A stretch of DNA of 64,000 nucleotides from Rickettsiella endosymbiont of Xylota segnis. GTDB lineage: Bacteria > Pseudomonadota > Gammaproteobacteria > Diplorickettsiales > Diplorickettsiaceae. The notes beneath the pieces are model-generated. The model saw only the letters and a program-made list of their open reading frames with translations, did not search any database and was not told where the DNA came from. The position numbers and the translations under genes were made by a program. Shown one piece after another: positions 8,237 to 17,759 of the stretch; position 1 is the stretch's first letter; every line of letters starts with the position of its first letter. Location of the stretch: contig NZ_OZ026451.1 of the NCBI RefSeq assembly GCF_964019545.1, positions 1,049,001 through 1,113,000 on the forward strand, in the 5' to 3' direction.

Positions 8237-9334
8237 TTATTCATATCGACCTTTCTGCCTCACCGCTAAGTATCTTAAGTAATGATCCATAATAACTAAG
8301 GCCGCCATAGCTTCGACAATTGGAACAGCTCGTGGTAAAACACAAGGATCGTGCCTACCCTGAGCCTCGAGTATGATTTCCTTGTTTTGCACATTCACTG
8401 TTTTTTGTTGTTTACAAATAGTAGAAACGGGTTTAAAAGCAGCTCTGAAATAGATATCTTCTCCATTTGAAATGCCCCCTAAGGTTCCGCCGGCATAATT
8501 TGAAATAAAAGCTGGCTTACCGTTTTTTATTTCCATAAGATCATTATGTTCGCTACCACGCATGCAAGCAGATGAAAACCCTGAACCTATTTCAAATCCC
8601 TTAGCAGCATTAATACTTAATATAGCTTTACCTAAATCGGCTGATAACTTATCAAATACGGGCTCACCCAGCCCCGGTATGACATTGCGAATAACACATT
8701 TGATTACTCCACCAATAGAATCGCCTTCTTTTTTAACTTCTTCCACTAATGCAATCATTTTTTCAGCCGCAATAGGATCTGGACAGCGGATAATATTGCT
8801 TTCGATAGATTCTTTCATTACTGATTTATAGTCGCATGTTGTACGTATTTCACCCACCTGTTCTACATAACTGATAATTTCTATATTCATTGCCTGCTTT
8901 AGAATCTTTTTCGCAATTGCTCCCGCTGCGACCCGTGCAAGTGTTTCTCTAGCCGATGACCGGCCACTACCACGAAAATCTCGTAAACCATATTTCATTA
9001 AATAAGTAAAATCTGCATGCGATGGCCGATAAACATTTTTTAAGGATTCATAATCCTCTGGACGCATATCTGTATTAAAACAAAGCATTAGGATAGGCGT
9101 ACCGGTTGTTTTTCCTTCAAAAAAACCAGATAAAATATGAACTTGATCATGTTCGTTGCGTGGTGAGGTAATACGACTTTGACCTGGTTTACGTCGATCT
9201 AATTCCATCTGAATTTCTGATTCCGAGATAGCGATACCTGGTGGACAACCATCAAGAACCACACCCACTCCACCCCCATGCGATTCTCCAAATGTAGTAA
9301 TTCTAAATAAATTACCAAATGTATTTCCTGCCAT
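8237..9334 (-). CDS. aroC: Chorismate synthase
   Basis: About 365 residues, usual length. It starts with [19 protein letters not shown], the N-terminal hallmark, and contains [40 protein letters not shown] and the late [18 protein letters not shown]. It converts EPSP to chorismate with reduced FMN. The ATG at 9334 is preferred because the product then begins at the conserved AGNTFGN; a GTG at 9343 overlapping the aroB stop is possible. It is the last gene of the aro operon and feeds chorismate to the pabAB pair downstream on the same strand. Confidence 0.97.
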   Translation of the reverse strand: MAGNTFGNLFRITTFGESHGGGVGVVLDGCPPGIAISESEIQMELDRRKPGQSRITSPRNEHDQVHILSGFFEGKTTGTPILMLCFNTDMRPEDYESLKNVYRPSHADFTYLMKYGLRDFRGSGRSSARETLARVAAGAIAKKILKQAMNIEIISYVEQVGEIRTTCDYKSVMKESIESNIIRCPDPIAAEKMIALVEEVKKEGDSIGGVIKCVIRNVIPGLGEPVFDKLSADLGKAILSINAAKGFEIGSGFSSACMRGSEHNDLMEIKNGKPAFISNYAGGTLGGISNGEDIYFRAAFKPVSTICKQQKTVNVQNKEIILEAQGRHDPCVLPRAVPIVEAMAALVIMDHYLRYLAVRQKGRYE

Positions 9335-9339
9335 AGCTT

Positions 9340-10449
9340 TCACATCTCGATAACTTTTTCTAATGCTTGTTTAACAATGCGATCATCAATTCCATGAACA
9401 AATTGTTGTTGCGACACATACACATGACCAATCTGATTTAATAAAACATAGTTTACTTTTCTAAAACGTACTTTTTTATCAATTTTTGTCGCTTGAATTA
9501 ATTTACCAAAATCATATTTTTTTAAGTCACTACCATGAATATTTAGACTCGCAATTAAATTTTTAATAATGATTAACTGATCAAAATCTAACAAACCTGA
9601 TAAATGAGAAATAGTCGCTTCGACCAATATCCCGTAAGCAACGGCATATCCATGCAACAAATTATAATTCGATAATTTTTCCAAAGCATGTCCAATTGTA
9701 TGACCAAAATTAAGTGTGTTTCGTTCAGTTTGATCTTTTTCATCTTGTGTTACCACAGCCGCTTTAATACGGATAGCTCGAACGATGACTTCATTTAATG
9801 TAACTTTATTCCCTTGAATAATTGAATGAAGATAAGATTGGATGTAATAAAAACTTTTTGCATCGTGTGTCAAAAACATTTTAATACATTCAATTAATCC
9901 ATTAATTAAATGGGTTTTCAATAAAGTTTTTAACAATGAAATATCTACAACAACACAAAGCGGCTGATAAATACTACCGATAAGATTTTTACCAAACCTC
10001 GTATTAATTCCCGTTTTACCACCGATACTACTATCTACCATAGCCAATAAAGAAGTTGGAATTTGAACATATGCAATACCACGTAAAAATGTAGCTGCAA
10101 TAAAACCAGCAATATCACCTACAACACCACCACCGAGCGCTAAAATTAAAGTATCCCGATCACAATGGTGTTTATACATATCACGCTCAATGTTTTGCTT
10201 AGTTTTGTAGTTTTTAGATTTTTCTCCCGCCTGAAAAGAAAATAATAAAGTAAGATATCCTAGTGCACACAATTCTTTTTTCAAACGCAGGCCATATAAT
10301 TTTTTTATATTGCTATCGGTAATAATTACAAGTTGACTAAATTTCTTTTTAGGCAACCAACTAGAACAATCAAATAAAGAGCGTCCAATTAAAATAGCAT
10401 GAGTACGATGCTCAGCAATTTGGTTTATAAAAATATCTTGCACTAACAT
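9340..10449 (-). CDS. aroB: 3-dehydroquinate synthase
   Basis: 369 residues. Motifs are [42 protein letters not shown], the metal-site stretch [12 protein letters not shown] and [11 protein letters not shown]. It is an NAD- and zinc-dependent enzyme making 3-dehydroquinate from DAHP. It ends next to or slightly inside the start of aroC and follows aroE by 26 bases. DAHP synthase, which makes its substrate, is absent from this window and must be encoded elsewhere. Confidence 0.96.
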   Translation of the reverse strand: MLVQDIFINQIAEHRTHAILIGRSLFDCSSWLPKKKFSQLVIITDSNIKKLYGLRLKKELCALGYLTLLFSFQAGEKSKNYKTKQNIERDMYKHHCDRDTLILALGGGVVGDIAGFIAATFLRGIAYVQIPTSLLAMVDSSIGGKTGINTRFGKNLIGSIYQPLCVVVDISLLKTLLKTHLINGLIECIKMFLTHDAKSFYYIQSYLHSIIQGNKVTLNEVIVRAIRIKAAVVTQDEKDQTERNTLNFGHTIGHALEKLSNYNLLHGYAVAYGILVEATISHLSGLLDFDQLIIIKNLIASLNIHGSDLKKYDFGKLIQATKIDKKVRFRKVNYVLLNQIGHVYVSQQQFVHGIDDRIVKQALEKVIEM

Positions 10450-10475
10450 ATATTTCTTTTAGTTCATATAAGTTT

Positions 10476-11291
10476 TCATTGATTGCATATTAACAGCTTA
10501 CGTAAAAAATTTATCCGATCTAGCGGGTACATTTTACTTGTTAGCAATTCAATTTGTTTTAATCCTTGACCTATAAACATATCCAATCCAGAAATAACTG
10601 TTGCCCGATTTTTTTCTGCCTGTTTCAAAAATGTCGTTTTCATAGGATTATAAATCATATCAAAAACAACCTGTTTATTATGAAACGTCATATAAGGTAA
10701 GGGAGATTTATGGACGTCTGGATATAATCCAATCGATGTCGTATTTATGACGATGTCAAAAGACTGTTTTATGTAATCATCCTGAACAATAACTTCATTT
10801 CCAAATTCATTTGCTAATATAACTGCCTTCTCTTTTGTGCGATTCAGCCAGAAAATGTAGGCATGGTGTTTTTTAAGAAAATATCCGATCGCTCTTGCTG
10901 CACCACCTGCACCAATGACAAGCACTTTTTTATTTTTTATCGTAACCTTGCGTAAAGCAAAAGCGATGCCCTCTATATCTGTGTTATATCCATATAATTT
11001 ACCCTCCCGTTGAATAATGGTATTAGCGGCTTTAAGTGCCTGAACTTCTGAACTACATACATCCAAATATTGTATGACTTGTTCTTTATAAGGCAAAGTC
11101 ACAGCAGTTAACTCAATTGATAAAGTTTTAATAGTTTGAATGACAGCTTTCAGTGATCTATGGGGTTGTGCTAAAAGCACGTTATCAATCTCAAGTTCTT
11201 TGTAAATCGTTTGATGTAAAAAAGGGCTTTGTGAATGCGTTAAAGGATAACCAATCACCATATTTAAACGTGTTTTATGGGTTATTTTCAC
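10476..11291 (-). CDS. aroE: Shikimate dehydrogenase
   Basis: 271 residues, normal for AroE. The substrate-binding N-terminus has GYPLTHSQSPFLHQ, followed by the catalytic-lysine region VTLPYKEQV, NTDIEG, the dinucleotide-binding GAGGAARAIGYFL, NRTKEKA, and NTTSIGLYP. It reduces 3-dehydroshikimate to shikimate with NADPH. The family usually shows VT.P.K, matching VTLPYK here. It overlaps aroQ by 17 bases in the operon. Confidence 0.95.
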   Translation of the reverse strand: MKITHKTRLNMVIGYPLTHSQSPFLHQTIYKELEIDNVLLAQPHRSLKAVIQTIKTLSIELTAVTLPYKEQVIQYLDVCSSEVQALKAANTIIQREGKLYGYNTDIEGIAFALRKVTIKNKKVLVIGAGGAARAIGYFLKKHHAYIFWLNRTKEKAVILANEFGNEVIVQDDYIKQSFDIVINTTSIGLYPDVHKSPLPYMTFHNKQVVFDMIYNPMKTTFLKQAEKNRATVISGLDMFIGQGLKQIELLTSKMYPLDRINFLRKLLICNQ

Positions 11292-11769
11292 ATTGCAGGT
11301 ACTCTATTAATATATTAACAGCATCTTTATACCCTTGTTCTTTTTTTCCTTTAATAACTTTGATACACGCAGGGGAAATAACTGAATGTTTACGCCATGC
11401 TTCTCGTTGGTCGATATCAGACAAATGTACTTCTACTACTGGCAAACGAGTATCAAGCAATGCATCATACAGTCCATAGCTATAGTGTGTGAAAGCACCC
11501 GCATTGATAATAATTCCTGAACTATATTTTGTTTCCGTTTGTAACTTATCAATCAAAGCGCCTTCATAATTGGATTGATAAGTAGTTACTTTATAACCAA
11601 ATTTTTTCGCTTCATTTTTAGTAAAAATTTCTAAATCCTGTAGTGTTAGAACGCCGTAATGTTTTGTTTCACGTTTGCCAAGGATATTTAAATTAATACC
11701 ATGTAATAATAAAATATTGTGTGCACTTTTAATTATTTTCAAAATAAACTCGTGCCTGATGGATTGCAT
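11275..11769 (-). CDS. aroQ: 3-dehydroquinate dehydratase, type II
   Basis: A 164-residue type II dehydroquinase. LLLHGINLNILGKRE is the family N-terminus, YQSNYEGALIDKL follows, INAGAFTHYSYGLYDAL contains the conserved Asn, and VEVHLSDIDQREAWRKHS carries the catalytic His region. The ATG at 11769 adds about 15 residues before the usual start and overlaps aroK by 41 bases; a TTG nearer the motif is an alternative. The type II enzyme differs from the type I AroD of enteric bacteria. Confidence 0.94.
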   Translation of the reverse strand: MQSIRHEFILKIIKSAHNILLLHGINLNILGKRETKHYGVLTLQDLEIFTKNEAKKFGYKVTTYQSNYEGALIDKLQTETKYSSGIIINAGAFTHYSYGLYDALLDTRLPVVEVHLSDIDQREAWRKHSVISPACIKVIKGKKEQGYKDAVNILIEYLQCENNP

Positions 11770-12274
11770 TATCTAGAGGTGTGCTATTATCTACGCTGTA
11801 TTGAGTAAGCCTTTTATAAATTGCGCTTCTTTTCTCCCATAAACAAATAAATGATTCGTAAGCGTCTTTATCAGAATCAAAAAAAGCAGGACGCCCTGCA
11901 ACCATAATCCTTTCAAAAACAAGACTGGGAGAAGCGATAATATGCAGTAAAAAATGGGCTTTAATTTCTCTCTGATTATTTTCATCTAACACCGTTCCGC
12001 CTCCCAATGCGATAACAGCAGATGGTAATTGCAAAATTTTCTGTAACACTAATCGCTCTTGTTTCCGGTAATAATGTTCACCATATAACTGCATGATTTG
12101 TCGACAAGTAAGAAATTGTGCATGCTGTATATCGAAATACTTTTCGAGTTCATTATCTAAATCAATAAATTTTTTTTTTAGAACTTTTGCTAATTGCTCA
12201 CCAATCACCGTCTTTCCTACATGCTTAAATCCAAATAAAATAATATGCTTATTAGTCAATTTTTTTAAAGTCAA
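11729..12274 (-). CDS. aroK: Shikimate kinase
   Basis: 181 residues. The Walker A motif GFKHVGKTVIG is slightly unusual: the family consensus is GxxGxGKS/T, and here the second glycine of the loop is His. FIDLDNELEKYF binds shikimate, RKQERLVL and ALGGGTVLDE follow, and GRPAF is the lid arginine region. It phosphorylates shikimate with ATP. It overlaps aroA by 23 bases and aroQ by 41. Confidence 0.92.
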   Translation of the reverse strand: MTLKKLTNKHIILFGFKHVGKTVIGEQLAKVLKKKFIDLDNELEKYFDIQHAQFLTCRQIMQLYGEHYYRKQERLVLQKILQLPSAVIALGGGTVLDENNQREIKAHFLLHIIASPSLVFERIMVAGRPAFFDSDKDAYESFICLWEKRSAIYKRLTQYSVDNSTPLDNAIHQARVYFENN

Positions 12275-13553
12275 TCCGCGCCCCCAAAGCTTTCATTGCC
12301 TCAACAAATCCTGGGTAAGTTTTAGTAATCGCCTCTCCATCTGTAATAACAGTTTCCCCATCTGCTAGCATGCCAGCAATAGTGAGAGCCATCACTGTGC
12401 GGTGATCAGCATATCCTTTAACAATGGTTCCATTCAGATCGCTTTGATAGATGGTCATACCATCTATATGCTCTTCTATCTTTGCACCCATACGTTTTAA
12501 TCCTTCTGTCATCGAGCGGATACGATCAGCTTCTTTAATGCGAGCCTGCTTGACATTAAAAATTTCTGTTTTTCCTACGGCTTGTGTAGCAATAACGGCC
12601 AATGCAGGTAAAAGATCAGGAATAGAATTAGCATCAATCGAAATACCATATAATGTTTGTCCGCCTTTAATTTGTATTTTTTCTTGCTCAGCAGCAATGT
12701 TGGCGCCCATTTTTTTTAAAAGAGAGATTAATTGCTTATCACCTTGCGCATCATTCATATCCAAACCATGCAATTCTACTGAACCTGGAAATAAAGAAGC
12801 TGCTGCAAGCAAACACGACGCGGAAGAAAAATCTCCAGCAATGATGGTCTGAAAAGATTGATAACATTGCCTGCCGCTGATAGAGAAAATATCAACTCCA
12901 TTTTTTTCTTTGTGATTATATTGGATCCCTTGTTGACTTAACCAAGCTAATGTCATCTCAATATAGGGACGTTCATGTAAATCCTTAACACTGATAACAC
13001 TATCTTCTTGAGCACAGGGCAAACTAATTAATAAAGCAGATAAATATTGTGAAGTAATTCCATCAATTTCAACCTCCCCTCCTTTTAACTGTCCTGAGAC
13101 TAAAATGGGAAATTGCTCTTCTTGTTCAGCATATTGAATAAACATTCCCAAAACATTCAATGCATCTATTAGGGACTTAATGGGACGCGCTTGCATCTGC
13201 TCACTACAAGTGACAAAAATAGAGCTCATGTAATTCTTACGTAAGCCCAATAATGGTAATATAAACCGAGTGGTAATACCTGAATTGCCGGTATGAATTT
13301 CGTGTGCTACATGTGTAAAAGGGAAGCCATTGCTAGTTAGAAATAATGTACTATCTTGCAAAATGATTTCAGCTCCCAATGCTCGACAAATCCGCATCGC
13401 AGTTTGCGTATCATCTGAATCTACTACATTAAATAAAATCGATTTGCCTCTCGCAAGCAAAGCAAAAAACATGCCACGTATACTTTGGGACTTTGAACCA
13501 GGTAAAACTGTTTTTCCGTACAAGTTTAAGGTTTTATAAACAACTAACTGCAC
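12252..13553 (-). CDS. aroA: 3-phosphoshikimate 1-carboxyvinyltransferase (EPSP synthase)
   Basis: About 433 residues from the GTG at 13551-13553; the open frame runs 16 codons further upstream from a TTG. LPGSKSQSIRGMFFALLARG is the N-terminal substrate site, HTGNSGITTRFILPLLG holds the PEP-site region where most enzymes have NAGTA/TR, and KEADRI plus DHRTVMAL are near the C-terminus. The region G-N-S-G-I-T-T-R instead of L-G-N-A-G-T-A resembles the class II type of site. First gene of the aro operon; GGGAGC lies about 11 bases before the GTG. Confidence 0.93.
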   Translation of the reverse strand: MQLVVYKTLNLYGKTVLPGSKSQSIRGMFFALLARGKSILFNVVDSDDTQTAMRICRALGAEIILQDSTLFLTSNGFPFTHVAHEIHTGNSGITTRFILPLLGLRKNYMSSIFVTCSEQMQARPIKSLIDALNVLGMFIQYAEQEEQFPILVSGQLKGGEVEIDGITSQYLSALLISLPCAQEDSVISVKDLHERPYIEMTLAWLSQQGIQYNHKEKNGVDIFSISGRQCYQSFQTIIAGDFSSASCLLAAASLFPGSVELHGLDMNDAQGDKQLISLLKKMGANIAAEQEKIQIKGGQTLYGISIDANSIPDLLPALAVIATQAVGKTEIFNVKQARIKEADRIRSMTEGLKRMGAKIEEHIDGMTIYQSDLNGTIVKGYADHRTVMALTIAGMLADGETVITDGEAITKTYPGFVEAMKALGARIDFKKID

Positions 13554-13696
13554 AATCTTATTTTGCTCCCTGCGGTAAATTAACCTGCTACCCCTCAACA
13601 ATATACCTATTCACTAATAGGGAAGAAACATTAGCTGGGGATTCTACTCTTTTATTTGAGATAAGGTTTCATAAATTCACTTTTTTTATTTTAGCA

Positions 13697-13718
13697 TTGA
13701 TTAGAATAGTACTAAACA
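13697..13718 (+). repeat. 22-bp inverted repeat, left copy
   Basis: A 22-base sequence beginning TTGATTAGAATAG and ending TACTAAACA is found here on the plus strand and exactly, inverted, at 14646-14667. The pair brackets the decayed GrpB gene, with about 930 bases between the copies. Possible readings are inversion end points, ends of a small non-autonomous element, or duplicated promoter sequence. No target duplication was identified. Confidence 0.85.
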
Positions 13719-13728
13719 TTGAATAAAT

Positions 13729-14622
13729 TCATCTTGCATTATTACTGCTCTCGACAATATGGATATGATGGGACCTTTTTTCTCCAAAGGGAGGCATCCC
13801 TTTAGAAAGTATCCAATGTGATATATCTGAATTCTCTTTCGAAAAAACGTATGCTAATGTTTCAAGTGGTTAAATCCAATGTTTAGCTTCAGTCATAGAT
13901 TGTAGAATAATCAAAATATCAATAATTGGTTTACTTGAAAGTCCAGCTACTGCTGTATTTCCTATATGTTCAATTGATATATATGATAATGAACCTGCTA
14001 TTCTTTTAATTACATTAATTTCAGCTTCCGCTAATTTAGGCCAGACAGGATTATAAGACTCTATAGTTATATTGTCTTTCGCGTTTAATTGTACAGATTT
14101 TGCCGATCCAGTTTTATAATTGATCATTTGGACGAAGGAGCTTTTTCCATTAACATAATTTTCAATATCTCGAGGAAATACTTCTGCTAATGACTGTTTT
14201 ACCAGTGAATATGCTTGGGCATAATCATCATGCTTAAGCATGAAGTCTTTGAATAATAAATTGCGTTTGAGTTCAGGCGCGCCTACCTCAAATAAATGAA
14301 TATTAAGTGTTCTTTTAGTTTTAGATTTCCAATAAAAACGACGTCCAGATATTCCGTATTCTCCCATACAAACATAACGTAGCTTCTCGAATTCATGATT
14401 TAATGAATCTACTAAACTAATGTCTTTGACAACCGGAAGAACATCAACGATTGGCTTAGCATAAATATTTGGTATGGCTGTGCTACCTATATGATGAATT
14501 TGGATACAGTTTTCTTTTAGAATTAATTTAATTTCATTTGCAGCAACAGAAAATATATTTGCCCATTCGGGATTATATTTTGTTAGTTCGACGAGTTTAA
14601 TTTTTTCGTTAGGATCAATCAT
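13729..14622 (-). pseudogene. Two-domain GrpB/UPF0157 family protein, frameshifted
   Basis: Two successive GrpB (nucleotidyltransferase-like, UPF0157) domains are visible. The first has HHIGSTAIPNIYAKPIVDVLPVV and FYWKSKTKRTLNIHLFEVG; the second has IEHIGNTAVAGLSSKPIIDILI. The frame stops at 13870 after KHWI, but another frame continues with family sequence (WILSKGMPPFGEKRSHHIHIVE) to a stop at 13729-13731. That is a frameshift in domain 2, and the domain's last part is also missing. The start is placed at the ATG at 14622 (MIDPNEKI). The first domain could still be made as a shortened protein. Confidence 0.75.
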
Positions 14623-14645
14623 ATTTCGCTTATTATTTAATTCTG

Positions 14646-14667
14646 TGTTTAGTACTATTCTAATCAA
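14646..14667 (-). repeat. 22-bp inverted repeat, right copy
   Basis: Perfect reverse complement of the copy at 13697-13718. It lies 31 bases upstream of the start of the APC transporter and 23 bases upstream of the GrpB start, so it falls within the probable divergent promoter region of both. Confidence 0.85.
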
Positions 14668-14698
14668 AGATAAATTTAAAACCAACAAGGTAAATACA

Positions 14699-16075
14699 AT
14701 GAAATCCAAACCCAAAAAGCTTGGTTTATTTATGCTAATTGCCCTAGTTTGTGGCAATATGATTGGCTCAGGCGTATTTTTATTACCTTCTAGCCTGGCT
14801 GCATTAGGCAGTATCAGTTTATGGTCTTGGGCAGTAACCGGATTTGGGGCACTTATTTTGGCGTTATTATTTGCTAAAATGAGTATTTTAGTACCATACA
14901 GTGGTGGGCCCTTTGCTTATGCATACGCTGCTTTCGGGGAATTTATTGGGTTCCAAACTGCATTTAATTATTGGTTAGCATTGTGGATTGGCAATGCGGC
15001 TATTGCTGTGGCCTTTGTCGGTTATCTTCAAGTGTTTTTTCCTATACTGCAATCCTCTTTGTATAGCTGTACTACTGCTATTGCCTTAGTATGGGGGCTT
15101 ACTTTCTTTAACCTATTGGGCGCACACAAAGCTGGCGTTTTACAGTTAATCACTACCATTTTAAAGCTAGTGCCTCTATTAATTGTTGGGTTATTTGGCT
15201 GGTTTTATTTCCATCCTTCTTATCTCACAGACTATAAAAATCTAACCGAGCACTCAAATTTCTCAGTTATTTCAAGTGGGGCACTATTAACATTATGGGC
15301 ATTTATCGGTTTAGAGTCAGCTACAGTCCCTGCTGGTGAAGTAGAAAATCCAAAAAGAAATATCCCTTTGGCAACTATCGTTGGCGTACTGCTAACAATC
15401 TTCATTTATATATCTTGCTCGATTGCTATTATGGGTATGATTAAAGCCAGTACATTACAATATTCAACCGCACCTTTTGCTGATGCTGCACAAATTATCT
15501 TTGGTCCTTTAGGTAAGTCCTTGGTCGCCATTGGAGCCATCATTGCTTGCTTTGGAACATTGAATGGATGGATTTTGTTACAGGGACAAATTACTAAAGC
15601 AGCCGCTGATAGAGGACAATTCCCAGCTATTTTTGGCAAGATCAATCGTTTTAATAGTAACCATTGGGGTCAAATATTTACGTCAACATTAATTTCTGTT
15701 TTATTACTAATGACTGCGAATAAAGGACTTATTAATCAATTCAATTTTACTATTTTGTTGGCATCTATATTATCCGCTGTACCTTATTTATACACTGCTC
15801 TAGCTACTATTATTACCATAAAACGCTCAAAAACAATGGTTAAAAACAGTAGTTTTTATATAACTATTGCTCCTTTGGGTGCGATCTACACGATATGGGC
15901 AATCTTTAGCGCAGGCCAAGAAATTGTTTATTATTTAATGCTCTTACTAACGGCTAGTCCTCTACTGTATACGTGGTCTAAATCAATAAAAAAACTAGAT
16001 GTTAAAACTAAAAATACATTAAACTTAACAATAAACTCTACTGAATTTAGCGCTATAGAGGAACTTTCAAGTTAG
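14699..16075 (+). CDS. APC-family amino acid/polyamine antiporter
   Basis: 458 residues with about 12 membrane segments. The first helix reads CGNMIGSGVFLLPSSLA, the substrate-binding GSG motif of AdiC/CadB/ArcD-type antiporters, and FIGLESATVPAGEVENPKRN is the family motif in helix 6. The ATG at 14699 is preceded by CAAGG; an upstream in-frame ATG at 14645 lies within the inverted repeat region and is less likely. Related carriers exchange arginine, ornithine, agmatine, lysine or histidine; the substrate is not decided here. It is divergent from the GrpB remnant. Confidence 0.9.
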   Translation: MKSKPKKLGLFMLIALVCGNMIGSGVFLLPSSLAALGSISLWSWAVTGFGALILALLFAKMSILVPYSGGPFAYAYAAFGEFIGFQTAFNYWLALWIGNAAIAVAFVGYLQVFFPILQSSLYSCTTAIALVWGLTFFNLLGAHKAGVLQLITTILKLVPLLIVGLFGWFYFHPSYLTDYKNLTEHSNFSVISSGALLTLWAFIGLESATVPAGEVENPKRNIPLATIVGVLLTIFIYISCSIAIMGMIKASTLQYSTAPFADAAQIIFGPLGKSLVAIGAIIACFGTLNGWILLQGQITKAAADRGQFPAIFGKINRFNSNHWGQIFTSTLISVLLLMTANKGLINQFNFTILLASILSAVPYLYTALATIITIKRSKTMVKNSSFYITIAPLGAIYTIWAIFSAGQEIVYYLMLLLTASPLLYTWSKSIKKLDVKTKNTLNLTINSTEFSAIEELSS

Positions 16076-16205
16076 AGATATTGAATTTAATTCAAAAATT
16101 AAACCAAACGGCATCCTTTTTTATAAATCTAATGTGATTTCTTTCTGGAATAAATGAATCCCACACAGATAAGTAGACTACATTGAATATCTATAATTGT
16201 TTGCG

Positions 16206-16277
16206 TAAGCTTGAATGCTAATTTCAATATTCGGGTATCTTAATAACTAAAAAATCCATGTGCGACTTTTGCGCGAC
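16206..16277. repeat. Integrase-tail direct repeat, copy A
   Basis: A 72-base segment, starting TAAGCTTGAATGC and ending TTTTGCGCGAC, is repeated with few changes at 17689-17759 in the same orientation. On the minus strand both encode the same short C-terminus (RAKVA-GFF), so these are duplicated ends of an integrase gene plus its downstream flank. Confidence 0.8.
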
Positions 16278-16300
16278 TGAACATGACGCTCATCGCCATT
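16240..16300 (-). pseudogene. C-terminal tail of a decayed integrase (copy A)
   Basis: The last residues of a reading frame on the minus strand, SRAKVAHGFFSY, match the end of the integrase remnant at 17707 onward (CRAKVARGFF). Upstream the frame runs into the tRNA-like sequence, giving a chimeric non-gene translation. It is a fragment left by recombination. Confidence 0.55.
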
Positions 16301-16370
16301 ATTATACATTTGTAAGGGTCGTCCAGTTTATAATAATGTTGTTTTTTCAATAAGTTACGATATAAGTGTG

Positions 16371-16418
16371 CGACTGAAAATCTTTGTGTCGGTGGTTCGA
16401 TTCCACCTTCGGCCACCA
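16371..16418 (+). tRNA. Truncated 3' half of tRNA-Phe(GAA)-like gene, probable attachment-site remnant
   Basis: The sequence has an anticodon loop CTGAAAA (anticodon GAA), a variable loop, a perfect T-arm GGTGG-TTCGATT-CCACC (16391-16407), an acceptor strand and a terminal CCA. The 5' half is absent: the bases upstream do not pair with the anticodon stem beyond two positions, and no D-arm or 5' acceptor strand is present. A 3' tRNA half directly beside an integrase gene (ending at 16433) is what an integrative element leaves at its attachment site. It is not a working tRNA. Confidence 0.75.
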
Positions 16419-16432
16419 GATAAATCAAACAC

Positions 16433-16963
16433 TTACATCACTTTCAAACTTTCCCTCAAATTCCCGTGCGGGAGTTTTGCGGGAGCTGTCACTTTTCTTT
16501 CTAAACGAAGTACAGTCAATTGAGGTTTTTCTTCTCCACATATCTTATTGGCTGCTCGAATTAAATTACCCAACTCTACTTGTGAATAGTGAGTCGTAAT
16601 ACGACTACTTTTATGCCCAAGCAAATCTTGCCTATCTTCAAAGCTTACTTCAGCGGCACGCAATCGACGACCAAAGGTATGTTTCAGATCATGAACTCTA
16701 ACATAAGGAAAGCCTGCCCTCTTACGGGCTTTGATCCAAGCTGAATTTAACATCCGTGTCACTGGCTTACCTTTATAAGTAAAAACATAGTCCCGATGAG
16801 AGCCTCGTACTTCTTCAATAACCTGATGCGCTACTTCATTTAAAACAACTAACCGATCTTTACGATTTTTCACTCGCCATGCAGGAATGATAAATACCGA
16901 TCCTTCTGGTATTTTAACTTCCCATTCCCATCTTAAATTACAAATTTCAGCTTCCAGTTTAAA
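16433..16963 (-). pseudogene. Tyrosine recombinase/integrase, N-terminus lost
   Basis: The C-terminal catalytic region of a phage-type integrase. CNLRWEWEVKIPEGS and FIIPAWRVKNRKDR lead into VRVHDLKHTFGRRL (box II, with Lys where Arg is usual in HxLRHT), LLGHKSSRITTHYS (the LGH box and the final Tyr). The frame can be followed upstream to a stop near 16968, inside the 3' end of the phosphopantetheinyl transferase gene, but the N-terminal arm-binding and core domains are missing. An ATG at 16873 could start a 146-residue product. Its 3' end abuts the tRNA-Phe half, as in integrative elements. Confidence 0.75.
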
Positions 16964-17610
16964 AGCTCTGTTTGCTCAACAGTCGAAATTTTCAACCAGT
17001 CCGGTGTCACGGCAATTTCATTCAGATTAACAGAAATATTAGCAAGATCTACCGCCAAACCTATTCCTTTAGCTTTTAAAAAAGCTTCTTTCCTAGTCCA
17101 ACAACGAAAAAAAATTTCTTCTTTTTCTCGTTGACTCTTCAAAGTTAAAAAAAATTTCTTTTCAGATGGAGAAAAAATAGTTTCGCTTAGACTTTCTATT
17201 GATCGCTTTTCATCGTTATATTCTATATCGATACCTATCGAATCTTCCACTGTTATTGCTATAAGAATAAGGTCGCACGAATGTGATATGTTAAACTGAA
17301 GTTTCAATGGGCTTTGTAAATTAGCTAGTGCAGGTTTTCCATAACTTTCGATTTTAAAGTGTAAGCATTGCGGATCACAATCTAAATAATTAGCCAGAAT
17401 CAACCGCTTCATGCTATGTGTTACTTGATAACGATATTGATCGCGCTCAAATTTAAATCGTTCCGAACGCTTTATCTCTTCAGGTGAAAGCAATGAGATA
17501 AGATCATTGAACGGGTGGTTAACGTTATTCAGATCGACTAGCCAAATATGTAATTCTGATCGAGAAATCGATAAGTTGACGGGCGGCCTTTCCCATAAAA
17601 TCGAATTCAT
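16933..17610 (-). CDS. 4'-phosphopantetheinyl transferase, Sfp type
   Basis: 225 residues. The N-terminal half has WLVDLNN and FNISHSCDLILIA; the catalytic motifs are IGIDIEYND (metal-binding GIDIE) and FFRCWTRKEAFLKAKGIGL (W-x-K-E-A-x-x-K). Sfp-type enzymes transfer phosphopantetheine from CoA to carrier proteins of polyketide, peptide or fatty-acid synthesis. The C-terminus is slightly short and its last bases overlap an integrase fragment read in another frame, so the end may have been reshaped by recombination. No carrier protein gene is in the window. Its closeness to the aro/pab cluster may be meaningful or just linked to the mobile remnant. Confidence 0.88.
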   Translation of the reverse strand: MNSILWERPPVNLSISRSELHIWLVDLNNVNHPFNDLISLLSPEEIKRSERFKFERDQYRYQVTHSMKRLILANYLDCDPQCLHFKIESYGKPALANLQSPLKLQFNISHSCDLILIAITVEDSIGIDIEYNDEKRSIESLSETIFSPSEKKFFLTLKSQREKEEIFFRCWTRKEAFLKAKGIGLAVDLANISVNLNEIAVTPDWLKISTVEQTELLNWKLKFVI

Positions 17611-17688
17611 ATTATTATAATCTTAAAAAAAATATGCTTATCTGCGCTCTAAAAAATTTTGTTGAATTAAATAATTATTTAACTTTAC

Positions 17689-17759
17689 TAAGCTTGAATG
17701 CTAATTTCAATATTCGAGTATCTTATCCCTAAAAAATCCGCGCGCGACTTTTGCGCGAC
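17689..17759. repeat. Integrase-tail direct repeat, copy B
   Basis: Partner of 16206-16277. The two copies enclose the tRNA-Phe half, the integrase remnant and the phosphopantetheinyl transferase gene, a block of about 1.5 kb. Differences are clustered in short runs (ATAA/TCC, ATGT/GCGC), suggesting related rather than freshly duplicated elements. Confidence 0.8.

Noticed and set aside
16240-16428. Minus-strand ORF starting MIYLVAEGGIEPPTQRF
   Set aside because: Its first part is the antisense translation of a tRNA-Phe 3' end, a well-known false protein, and its end is an integrase tail.
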